In this document: positions 39,931-53,320 of the stretch, piece by piece
Layout of the letters: each line of letters begins with the position of its first letter
Numbering within the stretch: position 1 is the stretch's first letter
Origin: Rhynochetos jubatus
Lineage: Eukaryota; Chordata; Aves; Eurypygiformes; Rhynochetidae
Length of the DNA stretch: 64,000 nucleotides
Direction: 5' to 3'
Assembly (NCBI GenBank): GCA_027574665.1
Contig: CM050656.1
Span: 14,459,501-14,523,500 of the forward strand
The notes under the pieces: model-generated
The model's input: the letters and a program-made list of their open reading frames with translations, nothing else
Told to the model about the DNA's origin: nothing
Database searches by the model: none
Translations under genes and position numbers: made by a program

Positions 39931-40999
39931 CTCACCATCATTTTCCAGCTTCATGATTGTTCCTGACTGGAGTTCAACAGGTTAAACTCTGCTCAGGTCA
40001 AGGAGGTGTGAGGCATGTAGAAACAGCACGTAGGTGTCTTGTCGGCACAAAGTTGTTCTGTAGCACCTTGGCAAAGAGGGAGGAAGCTTAAGTAACCGGA
40101 TGTTAATTTTCGATGAACCACAGAGTAACGAACAAAGGGTCCAGGTGTCAAAAAGACTGTTTTTCTCCTGTTTCATTCTGGGAGGAGGGGAGATCTTAAA
40201 GGGGAAAAGAGGAAGGGACTAGCAGTTAGTTTGTTTTGTTAACTTTTCCTGTAATCTAATGCATGAGGACACAGAGGAACAGAAAAATGAACAGAGGGGA
40301 GCTTTGATCTGCATGTCCTGGCCTTCGTGCTGACATGAGCTGTGTTGTCAGCTAGGCTGGTCTGAATGGGGTTACAGATCCTGCTGCTGAATTTCAGTGG
40401 ACTAATAAGGGATTGGTTTGGAAAGTCTATAATGCAGAAATTCTATTTCATTGCACTGTCTCTTTTTACTCCCCCAAATCAATCTAAGAGATGTTTAATA
40501 GTATGCAAGTGGAGAGAACAAGAAGTTACAGCCTAAAATTCAGGTCTTAAGAGCTGGAAACATATTTTGAAAAGTCTGAGATATACATTCCAGTTTCATC
40601 TAGACATCAGCTTTCTGCAAGGAGTGTTTGGACAAACTGGTTGAAGAGCAATTTTGTGAATCCTAGTGATAGTGTATTTATAGTAAAAACTTTAATTCCT
40701 TTTCTAATTCAAGGCCTAAGGACACAGGTGAAATTGTGGAGGACTCAGGAAAAAAACATAAACTCACTATAAGAAGACAAATGCCATCTTTCCTTTTTGC
40801 TAGAAAAGCACACAGTGACCTGCTTTTTAATAGCCAATGGTTCAAACTTATCAAGGGTCTATGCCAATCACATCAGGATACTTTCCATCTGGAATAGTAC
40901 TGCTGAACTACTTAGTCCACTCAGAGGTACAGTGGGCAAGATCAAAGGCAGTGCACAGGTCTAACTGGCAAATGATTTACATTGTGACCAGCAATGGGT

Positions 41000-41420
41000 G
41001 AGGAGGGAGCACATAGAGAAGAAAGATGTGGAAGAACAGACCAAGGACAGAAGAAGGAAGGTTAGGTCAAGAGGAACTCTGGGTGATAAAAGGAGCTTCG
41101 ATCAGATTTAGAAGGCAACAGGGAGACAGTGAAGAAGAGGGATTTAGGAATATCTTAATGAGATCTCAATACTGGGAGCAGTGGATTACTTTTGCATTAG
41201 ACTACTTTAAAAACTGGCTAATGTGAGTGTCAGTTAGAGGCTGAAGACAGCAAGGTCGCAGTAGGCATGGATGTGGAGAAGGATGGACTTGACAAAGATT
41301 TTATGGGGAGAATGAAGAGGAAAGAGGAGATTTCTGAGACATTTTGGAGATTAAACCAGGAGGATTTACTGATAATATCTATTGGCATATAGGGATAAGG
41401 AGTTAAACAAGTGGAGATGA
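41000..41420 (+). repeat. Purine-rich stretch, possibly an ancient interspersed repeat
   Basis: Strongly purine-biased on the plus strand (GAAG, GGAG and AGAA runs). It contains GTCGCAGTAGGCATGGATGTGGAGAAGG and AGAGGAGATTTCTGAGAC, which resemble a GA-rich old amniote repeat (GCAGTAGTC...GTGGATGGAGAGG...GAGAGATATTT). I cannot name the family with certainty. Confidence 0.3.
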
Positions 41421-41493
41421 GGAGGTGAACACATGAGAAAGCAGACACTTTCAAATTTGTGCTGTCAAAATTTTCAAAATATGCTGAGAAAAA

Positions 41494-42015
41494 AATATTG
41501 AGGTGTCATAAAACAGAAGTATTGATGGGTGCCTGTCATTATAGGCAGGGAGGAGGGACATGCACAAGCATGCATATTCCTGGAAGACTGGAGAATATGT
41601 CTAAACTAAATAAAAAGGCTACAAGAATGTGGAATGTCAGTTCTGCAGAATCCATCCCTGTTCGTCTCAAAAGAAAGAAGCATTAAAAATAAATGGATTG
41701 TGGAAACACTCTAAAAGACAGCCTTTCCATTCTTACACATGGGAGGCAAAACCCCAATTCTATACTTAAATGTGTTGTTCATTTTATAAATGGCCTCATT
41801 TATCTTTGCAAGACTGAGTTGGGAGGGCATAAGTAAATGAATGTACACAGGTTAACATGCTTGACTTCAAACCACATATTTTTGATTACTGATCACTGTG
41901 ATTACAATATCTTATGTGTGACTGTAGAATTCTCAAGTTGGTTTATTTTTTGCTGCTGAACTGATAGGAACGCATCAGCCTGCTCTTAGAAATTACTGGA
42001 TATTTTCCAATAGCT
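41494..42015 (+). repeat. Diverged duplicated block, copy B
   Basis: Same orientation as copy A, about 1.86 kb downstream. The first part (41494-41650) aligns with 39640-39800. The GCATCAGCCTGCTCTTAGAA part at about 41973 aligns with 39855-39875, but only after roughly 250 extra bases. Gene content: none. Confidence 0.65.
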
Positions 42016-43451
42016 TTGCATTGTGAAGAAATGTATTTATTCACAGTGGTTTTAAAGGTAATTGGGATGCTGATTGTGCAGACAATGCTATGAAACTAAC
42101 ACCCACAGCTGATGAGGGAGAGAAGTTAACACCTCCTAGAGCTCAGTCTTAGGTAGCTTTCAAAAGATAAATATAGAGCAACTGTTTTCATTCCAGAAAC
42201 TGCTTATAGTAACAACAAAGGAGCAAAAACTGAAGCGATCTAGTATTAGGTGTGTTTCCTTTAAATGAACATAAGTATGATCTACTCTATGAAAGATATT
42301 TATTCCTTTGGTGTGATCAAATTTGGACTGCTAGCTGGGTATATACCAAAAGTCTCACCACATTTGTATTTTTATATTACCATGGAGAAAAACAAGTGTG
42401 TTATATCAGGATATATGTTTCTCTCTCAAATTACAAGTTAAGTATGCCAGCAGATAAATAGTAAGAGCCAAAAGATGTCATTTGATGGGCATCTTACAAA
42501 TGTATCTGCCATAGGTTGTGGAACCCACTTTCAGACCACTATGGACCATCCTGAGAGGGGTTGGTGAGAATGTGTGTCAGACTGAGAGGTCCTGAATGCT
42601 CCAGGTAGGGTTCATACATCTTCAGCCCCCTTGCTGTTGAGTTCTACATACATTAAACACCCTCAGCCTCTGTTATCTAACCCATCAACAGCATGCTCCA
42701 ATATAATCCACTCTGGATGTGCACAACAGCCACATGCAGGTGCATGCATACACTCACACATTTATCTCTATCACATAAGCACATACATGAATCTGTTACT
42801 GAATTGGCTGATAAATATTTAATGCCAATAATAAAAAGAGGATCATGATCTTTCCTTTCAGCCTTTGCTTTTTTTGACAAATGACTGTTCACTTAAATTG
42901 CCAGGTTTGCTGACAAAAGGAAAATGGGATGTAAAACAGACTGAGGATGCACAAATGGCTTCAATAAAGCTTTTTCTCTGATGCTTGTTGTTCTTTTTAA
43001 ATATCAAGCTAATTTATTGGTTCCAAACAAAACTTTATCACTTCAAGAATTCAGATGGTCTTTATACTACTTTAGAAATGTTTCATTTATCCTAGTCACT
43101 AGAGAAATTATAGGTTTTTTTCCTAGTCAATGAAATCTGGATACAATTGAAAATGCACTTAAATGTCATATCAAAATAATGAATTTCCATGGTTGGTTTA
43201 GATAATTTTCAAATACAAAATCCAGCAAAACCATTTTTTGAACACAGACTAGTTTATCATAGAGCAGCCTACCTCAGAGGACTCTCGCCCAAAAGCAGTG
43301 TTAGCATCTGTTTTATAACTGCGTCACCTTACCTTGCTGTCTGAGTACCTCACGAATACTTATTGTTTTATGTGCAAACATCACATTCCATCTGAGCATA
43401 CAGGGCTGAATATATCTCCTGGGATGATGTAACTCTAGGCAATTCTGAAGC

Positions 43452-43495
43452 AATAAACACACAAACACACATAAACATATGCATGCACACATCCT
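43452..43495. repeat. CA-rich imperfect simple repeat
   Basis: ACACACAAACACACATAAACATATGCATGCACACAT, an interrupted CA repeat. Confidence 0.7.
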
Positions 43496-45468
43496 ACTAA
43501 ATCTGCGTAGCTGTGTCCATCTGAAAGAAATTTCACATTTCAGTGTACAGAGGCAGTTTCCTTCTGCTCTTTGCTGTACCTGGGATGAAGTAGTGAAATG
43601 AGGGAATTTAAAGCAAACACAATGTTTCTGAAAGCCAGATTAACTGCCCTGAAATTGGTCACTGTTCTTGTATCTGCTATAATACAGAAGAGATGTACAG
43701 ACTAAGTATAAAGATCTTCACAGTTGAAAGGGATAAAATAGTTCAGTTTCCATGTCCTTTTATATTCTCCCAGGATTGATCATGCTATGATAGTGCTAAT
43801 GACAATCACGTCTATGCAGCAGAAATAAAGTGAACTCCATGAATAATTACATCAAAATTCCAGATTACCAGTTGCTTTTAATCCGCACTCATTTTATACC
43901 AGAGCATTAGATGTGAAGGGCTCTTACAGTGCAGTGCTAATATGTTAACCACCAGATAACCAGACTAGCTCCTAGAAGATCACAGTTCCCTCTTTTTCGT
44001 TTGACTTACATGGGAGAAGTGTTCTGACACTTCTCGTTTGTCTATCATACAGTCTTAGACTTGAAGTTGTGGCAGTCACTGTCCTAACCTGTCCTGGTGT
44101 TTACCCTCATACCACTCCAGCATCCCACAAAGCCACCCTGGATTTTTTCTCCTCAGATAACACGCTGGGAAATTGTTAAATTATGGCATAGGTTTGGGTT
44201 CTTATTGAATTGAATTCTGTGTCTGTTGAGGAATGACTGGATCCTAAGAGAGGATCTCAGCATTTGATCCTACACTTCCCAGGAACCTCCAGCAGCTGTA
44301 GGGTTTGTATCTGCATACATGCAGGCTCAAAGGGAGCAGCAGAGGAAGTGTGACCAGCTACATGTGGCCACAGTGGTAAAGAGGACTGTGGTCAGATGAG
44401 GTATACACGATTCTGGAGCAGAAGATGCTCCTTTCCACCCTCTCAGTCCCTCAGAGTTACAAATGTACTGGTTAAGAACTCCTGAAAGCACTGTCTGTCT
44501 GCTGCTTTTGTGCTCTGCCCCTATTCATTGTCCTGCCATGGCCAGAGCCCTCTTCTACCTGTCTGTATTCCTGCCTCACCACCTTTCCCCAGCTACATTC
44601 CCTTCCTCCTTTCTCCCAGTGACTCCTCAGGAATTTGTGCATTTCCTATCTGAGAACTCTTGCAGAAGGAAAAATGCTTGAGGACTGTGGCAGGTAACAA
44701 AATAATACCCAGAAGAGGAAAATATTGGACAATCATTTAGGACTTAGAGCAGAAAGTTCATCCTATGAACTGCCAAGAATGCTGTAAGTCAAAACAAAAT
44801 GCCTGCATTAAAAACAACAACTGCATCATCACTGACATTTTGTATTATCCTGTCCAAGGCAGAAGGTTCTCTCTGATACACAGGCCAAGAAACCAATTAT
44901 CCTGTAATATTCTTTCTCTGTGATATCATCTCCTTCATTCAAGGTTTCAGGTACATGGTATTCCACTGGGAATTTCTAAAGTTTGGAGAAAAGTTGGCAG
45001 TAGCCCACAGAGCATAGGTGAAGTCTCTCCACTCAACTCCACAGCATGGACAATGCTTTGACAGAGAAGAGCAGAATGAATGGGAGCGACAGGTCCCCAG
45101 GCATCCCTGTTATAATCTGACTGCTTTTCTAGCATCCCAGTCACTTGGCAAACCACTTTGTTCATGTGGACTGACTCCAGGAAGAGCTTCCTCTGGGCCC
45201 CAGTAGTACACAGCAGAGTTCATAGCAGCTACAGCAAAGTTCAGGCTTCGTTGCTGCCTGGGAATGTGACTTAGAGCTGTATTCTCACTCACTTCTTCAT
45301 GCTAAAGGCTCACATTCCTGTGGTGTTAGTGCACTGTTGGCAAGTCCTGTTGAAGCAGTTTAAAATTAAAGCTGGTTTGACCCTTTGCTAGAGACTGCCA
45401 CTGCAGCAGTTTTCTCAGTTGCTTCAATTAAAAGCTAAGCATCTTAAGTTAAACCTAATTACTCATTG

Positions 45469-45506
45469 CTAAAACTTTCTATTTGTTCTAAAACTTTCTG
45501 TTTGTT
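45469..45506. repeat. 19-bp tandem duplication
   Basis: CTAAAACTTTCTATTTGTT (45469-45487) is followed at once by the same 19 bases with one A-to-G change (45488-45506). Confidence 0.85.
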
Positions 45507-46019
45507 CTCTAATGTTAGCTGCTGGATTGTGGCATGTCTTGAAGTAACAAAATATGTTCATCACAGAGTTGCATATTTGTATCATGCTGACACTCTTTTG
45601 ACTCTAAAAGTAAACTGTTCAACTTGCATCCTTCAGACCACTTTTCACGTGTGTCTGCCCTTTCCCTCTGGAGCTGTTTATTTTGCCTATGTCCTTTCAG
45701 AATTGCCTTTCAGCTTAAATTAGTGTAATTCCATCCCCAATATGAGAAATTAATTACAAATAAATAAATCTAGTGATATTTTCCCCCAGTTTGAGCTCCT
45801 GCATAGAAGTATATGGGACACTATTTCTATCTTACATTAGTCCTGCTTACAGCTGAAGTAGGACTGAAGAGAACTTTTTGATCTGGACGCAGCCTTCCCC
45901 AGGACTGACTTGCAGCCTATTTTCCATCCTCATTGTTGCTGGACAGTACATCCATCCTAACCCAGAAAGGTGAGAGCTAATTCAGACTTCATCAATATGT
46001 ACAAGTAGTTCAAATGATT

Positions 46020-46260
46020 TCTTCCAGTGTTCATTATCTTCCACTTGTCTGCATTGAACTTCATCTGGTGTCTTGTTATTCAGTCACTCAGATTTTATTA
46101 GATCCTCCTAAAATTCCTTACTTTGCTCCTTGGTTTATATTAACTTAAATAATTGTGTATTGTCAGCAAATTTCAGCACCTTGTTATTCATCCCATTTCC
46201 CATATCATTAAATATGAGTGGTGAGCAAATAGAGAAGAAAATTATTCATGAATATTCATT
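46020..46260 (-). mobile_element. Degenerate CR1/L3-type LINE fragment, minus strand
   Basis: Read on the minus strand, a frame near 46180-46140 gives VLKFADNTQLFKL, matching the FADDTKLLK reverse transcriptase motif with one catalytic Asp changed to Asn. The following sequence down to about 46050 resembles the block that in many amniote L3/CR1 copies includes a TTCAATGCAGACAA-like segment. It is dead and probably very old. The minus-strand 3' continuation toward 45900 is too degraded to define. Confidence 0.65.
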
Positions 46261-46559
46261 TGAAGTTAAAAGCAAATTCCATTTTGGCAGCATTCGTGAC
46301 TAGTCCTTGTTCACTTTGAGGGCTAAAGATTTACTAGTGCAAATGCATGCGGGAAACTCACATTTTACTCCTAAATACAAATAATCCCTCCAAACAAAAT
46401 TCAATCTGCATGTTTCTAAGCAAATCTCAAATTTCAGGGGTAGAGGGGATATCACTAGAGAGGGGAGAGTCCCAGAAGCTAAGAATATGTTTTGGAAAAC
46501 CTCCCCTTTTCTCATGCAGAGACAATCTGACACAAAACAAGGAGAGAACTGCAGTTCTG

Positions 46560-46980
46560 ACACATCCCATTTGCCATCTGTATCAATGCCCACCCAATGC
46601 CAAGCAGACTTGCAATCCTGACCAGCCCTCCGTTGCCATCTGCACTGGCTCCTGACCAATCCCATATTTCCAACTGTTTTGGCTTATGGATTGGCAGTTC
46701 CATGTGTCCTGGCATTCTGGTTCAGTCCCATCTGCTAGGGGATTATGGACTCGCAGCAGGTTTGGTTGTACAGGTGCTACCTGGTCTTGGTCAGCTGGGC
46801 CATTCACAGCTCCTGCTAACAGGCTGCTGGCCATGACATCTCTGTCCTCCTCTGCAGCTACACACCCAGAGGAAGCCCCAGGCAGGCAACTGGGCTTTGA
46901 GGAGCCCTGCCAATCCCAGCCATTTCGGGAAGTAACGGTCTCCCTCACCCATACAGCAGAGATTGCACTGCTTACATGAG
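46560..46980. other. GC-richer, stop-poor segment of unknown nature
   Basis: Open frames of 79-121 codons overlap here in several frames on both strands, which reflects raised G+C and few TAA/TAG triplets rather than a gene. GCCATCTG-like octamers recur (46571, 46634, about 46726), as do TCCTG and CCAATCCC blocks, suggesting remains of an old repeat. No protein domain was seen. Confidence 0.4.
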
Positions 46981-47272
46981 CACAGCTTCTTTTTAAACAT
47001 GACCCTGTGTATTTCTAAAGTCATAAGATATGCCATAAATCAAAGATCATAGAGGAACGAGATATTTTATAATAGCAACTAAGAACCGGTCCGGTCTGTT
47101 ACCACTGCAGTTACGTGTTGAAAAGCAAAGATAAAGGTTATCTTTAAAATCCATACAGATGCTAGAAAGGGGAGACAGAGGAGCAAAGCCTGTGAATAAG
47201 GCAGGGAACTTGCAATACTGTGACACAATGCATGTGAAACATCGCTATAGCAGAGACATTAAATTGATTCGA

Positions 47273-47290
47273 CTTCTGCATGTGCAGAAG
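47273..47290. repeat. Short palindrome CTTCTGCA-TG-TGCAGAAG
   Basis: Two perfect 8-nt arms around a 2-nt centre. Related TTAAATTGATTC sequences occur just before (about 47259-47270) and after (about 47318-47330). No function is assigned. Confidence 0.6.
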
Positions 47291-50200
47291 AGGTTGAATG
47301 GAGGTACTGGTGAGTAGTTTAAATTGATTCCCTCCATCCTTTATTCCTTATTATTTTTAAGTAGCATTGATACTGTGTTAAGTGTGCCTATAAGGACAAG
47401 AGACCTCTTCAGTCACTTCAGTAAATTAAAGTCTATGCTCCACATTAAGTTCTGCGTGAACACACTGTCAAAGGTCTCACACATACACTCGCAGAGGACC
47501 ATTTGGACTTCTGGATGATTAGCCTAAATTGTTTTAAGGTCTGTTCTGCACATTAGTACAATGACAAAACCAGAATGGAATATAGTCTGCAATGCTCAAA
47601 AAGCAGCAAGAAACATGTATCTGCTTCTGTCATATATAGTTCACTACGTAAACTCCCAGGTATGGCAGACAGTTCCTGAATAAATTCCTGTCTGCAAGCC
47701 AAAGTTTGTGAAAATTTTGCTTATGCATGGCTATAGGGCTTGTTCTTTAAAAGAACTGAAATACAATGAGTCTATTCATGTATTGCTTGAACTGGTACAT
47801 TAAAGTCTTCACATATGCTTTCAGATTTTTCAGATTAATTATTTGAAGAATTTTCAAAATACACTGTGTATATGACATATTCAGTGCTGATTATACCATA
47901 TGACACAGCTTTTGTCATGAGGTTGTAGAAAGAAGACGTGCAGATATTCATATGCAACTTCCTTCACAGAAATGTCTGCATTTAAAGTAAAAGGAAATTA
48001 AAATGAGATTCTATTGTTCAGATGAGAAAGTGCAAAGGTTCATGACTAAATTAATGTAATTCCAATTTTGACCTTTAGACAAAGCATTTATGAACTTTCC
48101 AATTATGACATCATATTTACTTGGCACCTGTGCCTTGGTTTGCATTGGTTTAATTACTTAAAGAATAAACCAACTATAAAAATATATATGTGTAATATAC
48201 TATATACACTAAAATCTTAACACTTATCATTTTATTCAAATGATGCTATGCTGGACTTCAGCTCACAAATCCCCTTCATACCAGCCTTGCACACATGATC
48301 CTAGAAACATCTGGGCACAGAAATGGGTGTGTATGAGAAGTTCCAGTGTGTTTCAGGAACTACAGGGATGTGAAAGATGCACATGTACATTCTATATTTC
48401 ACATTGTTTGCCAATCTCCATTCTTTAAAATTCTCCCCTAGGTATCTCAAATTATCTTTTATTTCAGTATTTTCAAAGCCTTCTTATCAAGAATAGGGTT
48501 TCCTTGGAGATTTTGGGAAGATTTTGAGCTCACTGAAGTCAAGGGAAATATGCTGCTGTATGTAAGCTGAGGATCTAGTTTGATAGTCTCATCTTTGTGA
48601 ATACAGAGCAGAATGAATTTATTCAAACTTATGAAAGCCACATGAATAACTTTGTTTGAACGATTCTGTTGCATCCCCTCTGCATTTACAGTGTAATTTA
48701 GCAGACTGAAATTAATTTTTCTTTCCTGATTATGTTTTCAACAGACACTAGAAAGGTTGATGAGTACAATATAGTTTTAAATGATGTGCCTTGTTTATGC
48801 TTTTTTCTTTATGGTCCATTACTGTAGGATTTGAGTGGAACCGTATGATTATAGTCTTAGGTTGTCATGCAAATGGACTCATTTTGTTCCATTTCCCATT
48901 CCCCTTACCATCCTTGTCAATGCGATGGATAAATCTTGCTCTGTGTTCTGTTCCTCATAGACTTGCAAGGCTGTCATCAGAGTGGATTAGTCTTCTGCCT
49001 GTGTTATCACAAAATTCTCTGTCCTAACAATGACTTATCATTGAATTTAAAGCCTGATATACTTTATACTCAATCTGTAGACTTAGTCTGGCAACAAAAA
49101 TTGTAATGAGAGCTAAAAATTGTGCAAAACTAATCCATTCTTATCACAGTCTTGGAATTGTAATTTTATGGATTTCCTTGAATAGTGTTTTACTAACCAA
49201 TAGCAAGAGAGGACATGGTAGAGTAATGTACTTGAATTTTCAATTTTAAATGTCACCTAAAGTAAACTTCCAAATTGTTTAATTAAGTGACCATAACGAT
49301 ATTAGAGGTTATTGTCAGCACAACTGCTGCACAAGCAGTTCCTTTGATAACAGCCAGGATGTGGACAAACTATTACTCAACAGTATATAAAAAAACCCCA
49401 TTAAGAATAATGATAATGGTGGGTCTTAAACCTAGAATAATACAAATTTTAAAGTTACTGCTTCCACATATAATCCCTTAACTCTCTCCTTCATGCTTAG
49501 CTATTGCATGGGTTTTAAACTGACATGTGTTTGTTATGTGTGCTTGTAATTTATTCTTTTCTCAGGGTTCTCACACTGGTCTACATTATAAGAAAAAGAT
49601 GTTTTAAGCATTTCTTTAAAATATATACTTATGTGTGTGCTCAAGACGCTAGATGAAATAAATATTTACTATTTCTTGCTCTCTGATGTAATGTACAAAG
49701 GCCAAAATAAGCTGATTTAAGCTACTCTGGATGAAGATAAAGTCTTCTAAACTGTAAGCTGTCCTGATGTTTTATTAGTATATTAGGCTTGTCTACATGG
49801 TGATTTTAACATGAGGAAAAGAAGCCAATGCTAGACTATGTTAAACGGAAATAAGGGCTTCCGTACTATTTCCTAAAGCTGATTTACAGAAATTCCCATG
49901 TTAACCATTTCATTTACAGGTTCTGTTTGTTTGACTTCATAGTTGGCAGTTTTGGCCAGAAACCCACTGCAAACTTTTGCATGTCAGCTCTGTGATTTTT
50001 CTCTCCGTGCTTTATGAGATGCCTCCTAGAACTGGCAGGAGTCCTGAGACTTGCTGTATTAAACTGCCATGATGCTCCTCCCGTAACTCGGCTGTGTTTT
50101 GCCAGCTCCATTTCTAAACTAACATGAAAGCAGCCTGGAAGACACACTGCTCACTTACAGCAGTCTTTAATATAAACAGGATAATGTCTTGTATTGGCAC

Positions 50201-53200
50201 TCACACAGTCAGATGGATTTTGCTTTGTAGCTTTGGAGGAGTAGCATTATGGTTTCAGGAGAAGGAAATCTGGAGGATGAAGTAAAAAGCAGAGTTTTGC
50301 TTTGTTTTGGGGTATGGCTTTTTTTTTTTTTTCCCCTTGGAGGCATTTCTCTGCAAATGCTTTCACGAAGTGCAACATTGCAGCTTTACTTGGTGAGCTG
50401 TGAATGCCTGCTAGGACTCAATCCTGGGAGGAAAGGCAGTGCTGCAGAATTTTATGCTGGAGAAGGTGATGATCCTGCTAAGCTGTTTGGCGCTCATTTG
50501 AAGTGACAGAACATCCATGTGAAAACCCTTTCTCTCCCTCAATTTACAGTGGTGGGATACCCTTGTTGCCTATAATACTGATGGAAGCTAAACTTAAAAG
50601 GCAGCATCAACAAGCAGGAAAAGTACTGGGTAGTTCGTATGTTCCCTGTAGGCATTAAACAAACACAGCTAGGCCTGTAATATACGTTGCTGCCACTGGG
50701 TGAGAAATGATTGCCTCAGAAATAAGACCTGGTTAGAAGGACAGTTCTACGGACGGACAAACCCTGTCTTGAAAGGAGCATGCAAACCAAACCACTTGGT
50801 TTGCCATGAGCTCTCCTTTATGATGTCCACGACCACAGATCTCACTTTAAACCCACAGTATGAAGTATGCTTTTAAAACTATTAAAGTTTCTTAAGAAGT
50901 GTTCCTAAGTCAAGCATTAGCCCATCAATTTCTACTTCTATACATTCTGATTTGTGAATGTTAGGCAGTATTTCAGCCCCAGTGTTCTCTCCACTATAGC
51001 ACTGACATATTGCTCAGTCTCTGGACCCAGCTTCCATTCCTGGCTTTTACAAGCTCCACAGCACAGACTCAGAAGTGACTGTGCATGAAGATGTGCCTGC
51101 CAGAACATATAATTTATGATCACTTTTAAAAGTTTCCTCCTGGTCAGATCTCAGCATGTATGTAGAAAGGGTGGATTTTTTCCCTTTATGGTATCTTGGG
51201 AGCCTGTCACCTTTTCTTGGGTGCCTGTTGGTTTACAGCAATCTTAGATAAACTTTCCAGTGTGTTGGTAAACACATTGTATGTGTGCATTGGTAGAACT
51301 GCTTGCCAAAGTACTGTTTCCCAAGAAAATGGACAGGTGTTGGGTACACTGACTGGAGCTTAGTCCTGTCCTTTCTGCAGCCACTATCACAGAGCATTTT
51401 TCCTTTGACTTGGCACCAGGAGTAGGAGCAGGAATTACCAGCTTGGTTTTATTTACTCCAACAACATCTTGTAGACGTTTGGTTTTGTGACACTCCTCCA
51501 GATGGGACTGAGCATGCAGCTCTTTGAGTCCCAGAGCTCTACAGATGTCCAGATGGAAGACTAGGGAGTGCAGCAATCAGTGTGTAATTGGGTAAGTGAT
51601 AGACCTGCTGCAAAACAGCATTACCTCAGCCTTAAGGAGGATTAATTACAAAAGACCTATGATGCCAATTAATTCTCTTTAAAAAGTTTTGTGTGGATTC
51701 AAGGCACTTTAAGTCAAAGAAGCTGTAGTTAATTCAACATAATGTGCCTACATAAATAAGCAAGTGTTGCAAGATATTAAGCACTTTATATATCACACAA
51801 ATGGAAGCATCTGAGTTATTTTTTTGTGACTGTATTCTGTAAACAGTAAGAAACTGAGCCTCCCTGTCACCAGAGACGGTCTTCCTAAAGCAGACTGTAA
51901 CCTCTAGTTTTGTCTCACATACAACACCCAGTGCTGCATACTGAATGTGAAGTTTGATCCCAAAGTGCTGATAAAATACAGCTGATTTCTCAGCTTAGGC
52001 TGACAAGATTTGCTCATGCTTAAAAAAAGTAACATCTCAAGTGACAAGCCCTCAAGATTTCAAAGGAAGCCTAAGAGAGTTTTGTTCAATCAGAAGGTAA
52101 CAGAGATGCTCTTCCTGACACATCGCTGCAGTCTCAATGGAATAAGATAGGCACTGAGGAGAGGGAAATACTACTGATCAGGTTAAGATGAAAACTTGCC
52201 TTGTGAGTGCTAATTGGAATGCAAATCTTTGTACCATAAAAAACCTGAGCTATGAATAGAGCATTGGGGTTTAATTGATTAAAGGTGTCAGTTTCTAAAA
52301 AAGCAGGAGGTACATGCTCTGATATACTTGACTCCCAACAGTTTTATTAATAGGTTGTGCTGGTTTTAACCAAAACATTGGTATATGGTGCTTCAGCTTC
52401 CTTAGAGACGCAGGTATAATACACTGTATATTTCTACACTTGAGTGGATTTCCTATGAAAGGCACACAAGACAGAATGATTCATAAGGTGAGCTGGAATG
52501 TGCCTGGCAAGGTGTGCTGGCACTGCCATCACCAGCTGAACTGTTGAGGCAGCAGAAGTGTACAACAAGAGGTGGGTCTGGCAGTGACTGAGTAACTTTG
52601 AAGTACAGAGGTTTGCCATTGTTCCAAGAAAGAAATTACAATAAAATGTATTATACATAAGCTTGTGAATATACTAGGAAATCAAAAAGAAAGTAAAAAA
52701 ACCCCAGTACCTTAGACTAATTGTTGTTTTAATTTCATTGCCAAATAACTTTTAACACTAATATGGTGATATATTTCGACATTTTCTGCTGCAAGAAGCT
52801 AACAAATTTATGAATCTCGTACTGGGTGATGCACTCACCTTTAGATGGGTATGACAGAGTGTATGGGTGTATGTGCGCAAGGAGAACTTTGGCCCATCTG
52901 CACAATGCTTATTGGTACACAATGTGACAAGTTCTTCCACAGCTGCTTTGTCATTATAACTCAGGTGTGTTAGCTGCAAAAGTCGTATCCAGCAAGTCAC
53001 TCTACAGATGTTCGCTTTCACCCTATGAATCCTCTCCCTTATTTCCTCAATGTAAATTATATTTTTCTCAAATCCTGAACCAACATTTATCAGAGCATGA
53101 ATCAGAACTTTTCAAAATTAGTGTAATTAATGGAAAGCCTGTAAAATCCTTACCCATTCAAGGGCAAGTATAAAATCCTGCAATGAAGTATCATTAAAAA

Positions 53201-53259
53201 TTATGGTATAAATTAAAGCTGAACTAGAATGCATTTGTTAATCTCCCTTCCAACCCCCA

Positions 53260-53320
53260 ACTCCAAAAAAAAAAAACCAACCAACAAAACAAACAAAACC
53301 CAAGAGATTTTGTGATCCTG
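53260..53320. repeat. A/C-rich low-complexity tract
   Basis: A run of twelve A followed by CCAACCAACAAAACAAACAAAACCC. Confidence 0.7.

Noticed and set aside
52353-52380. TGTGCTGGTTTTAACC resembles the start of some passerine retroviral LTRs
   Set aside because: Only about 12 bases fit and the following sequence does not continue as an LTR.
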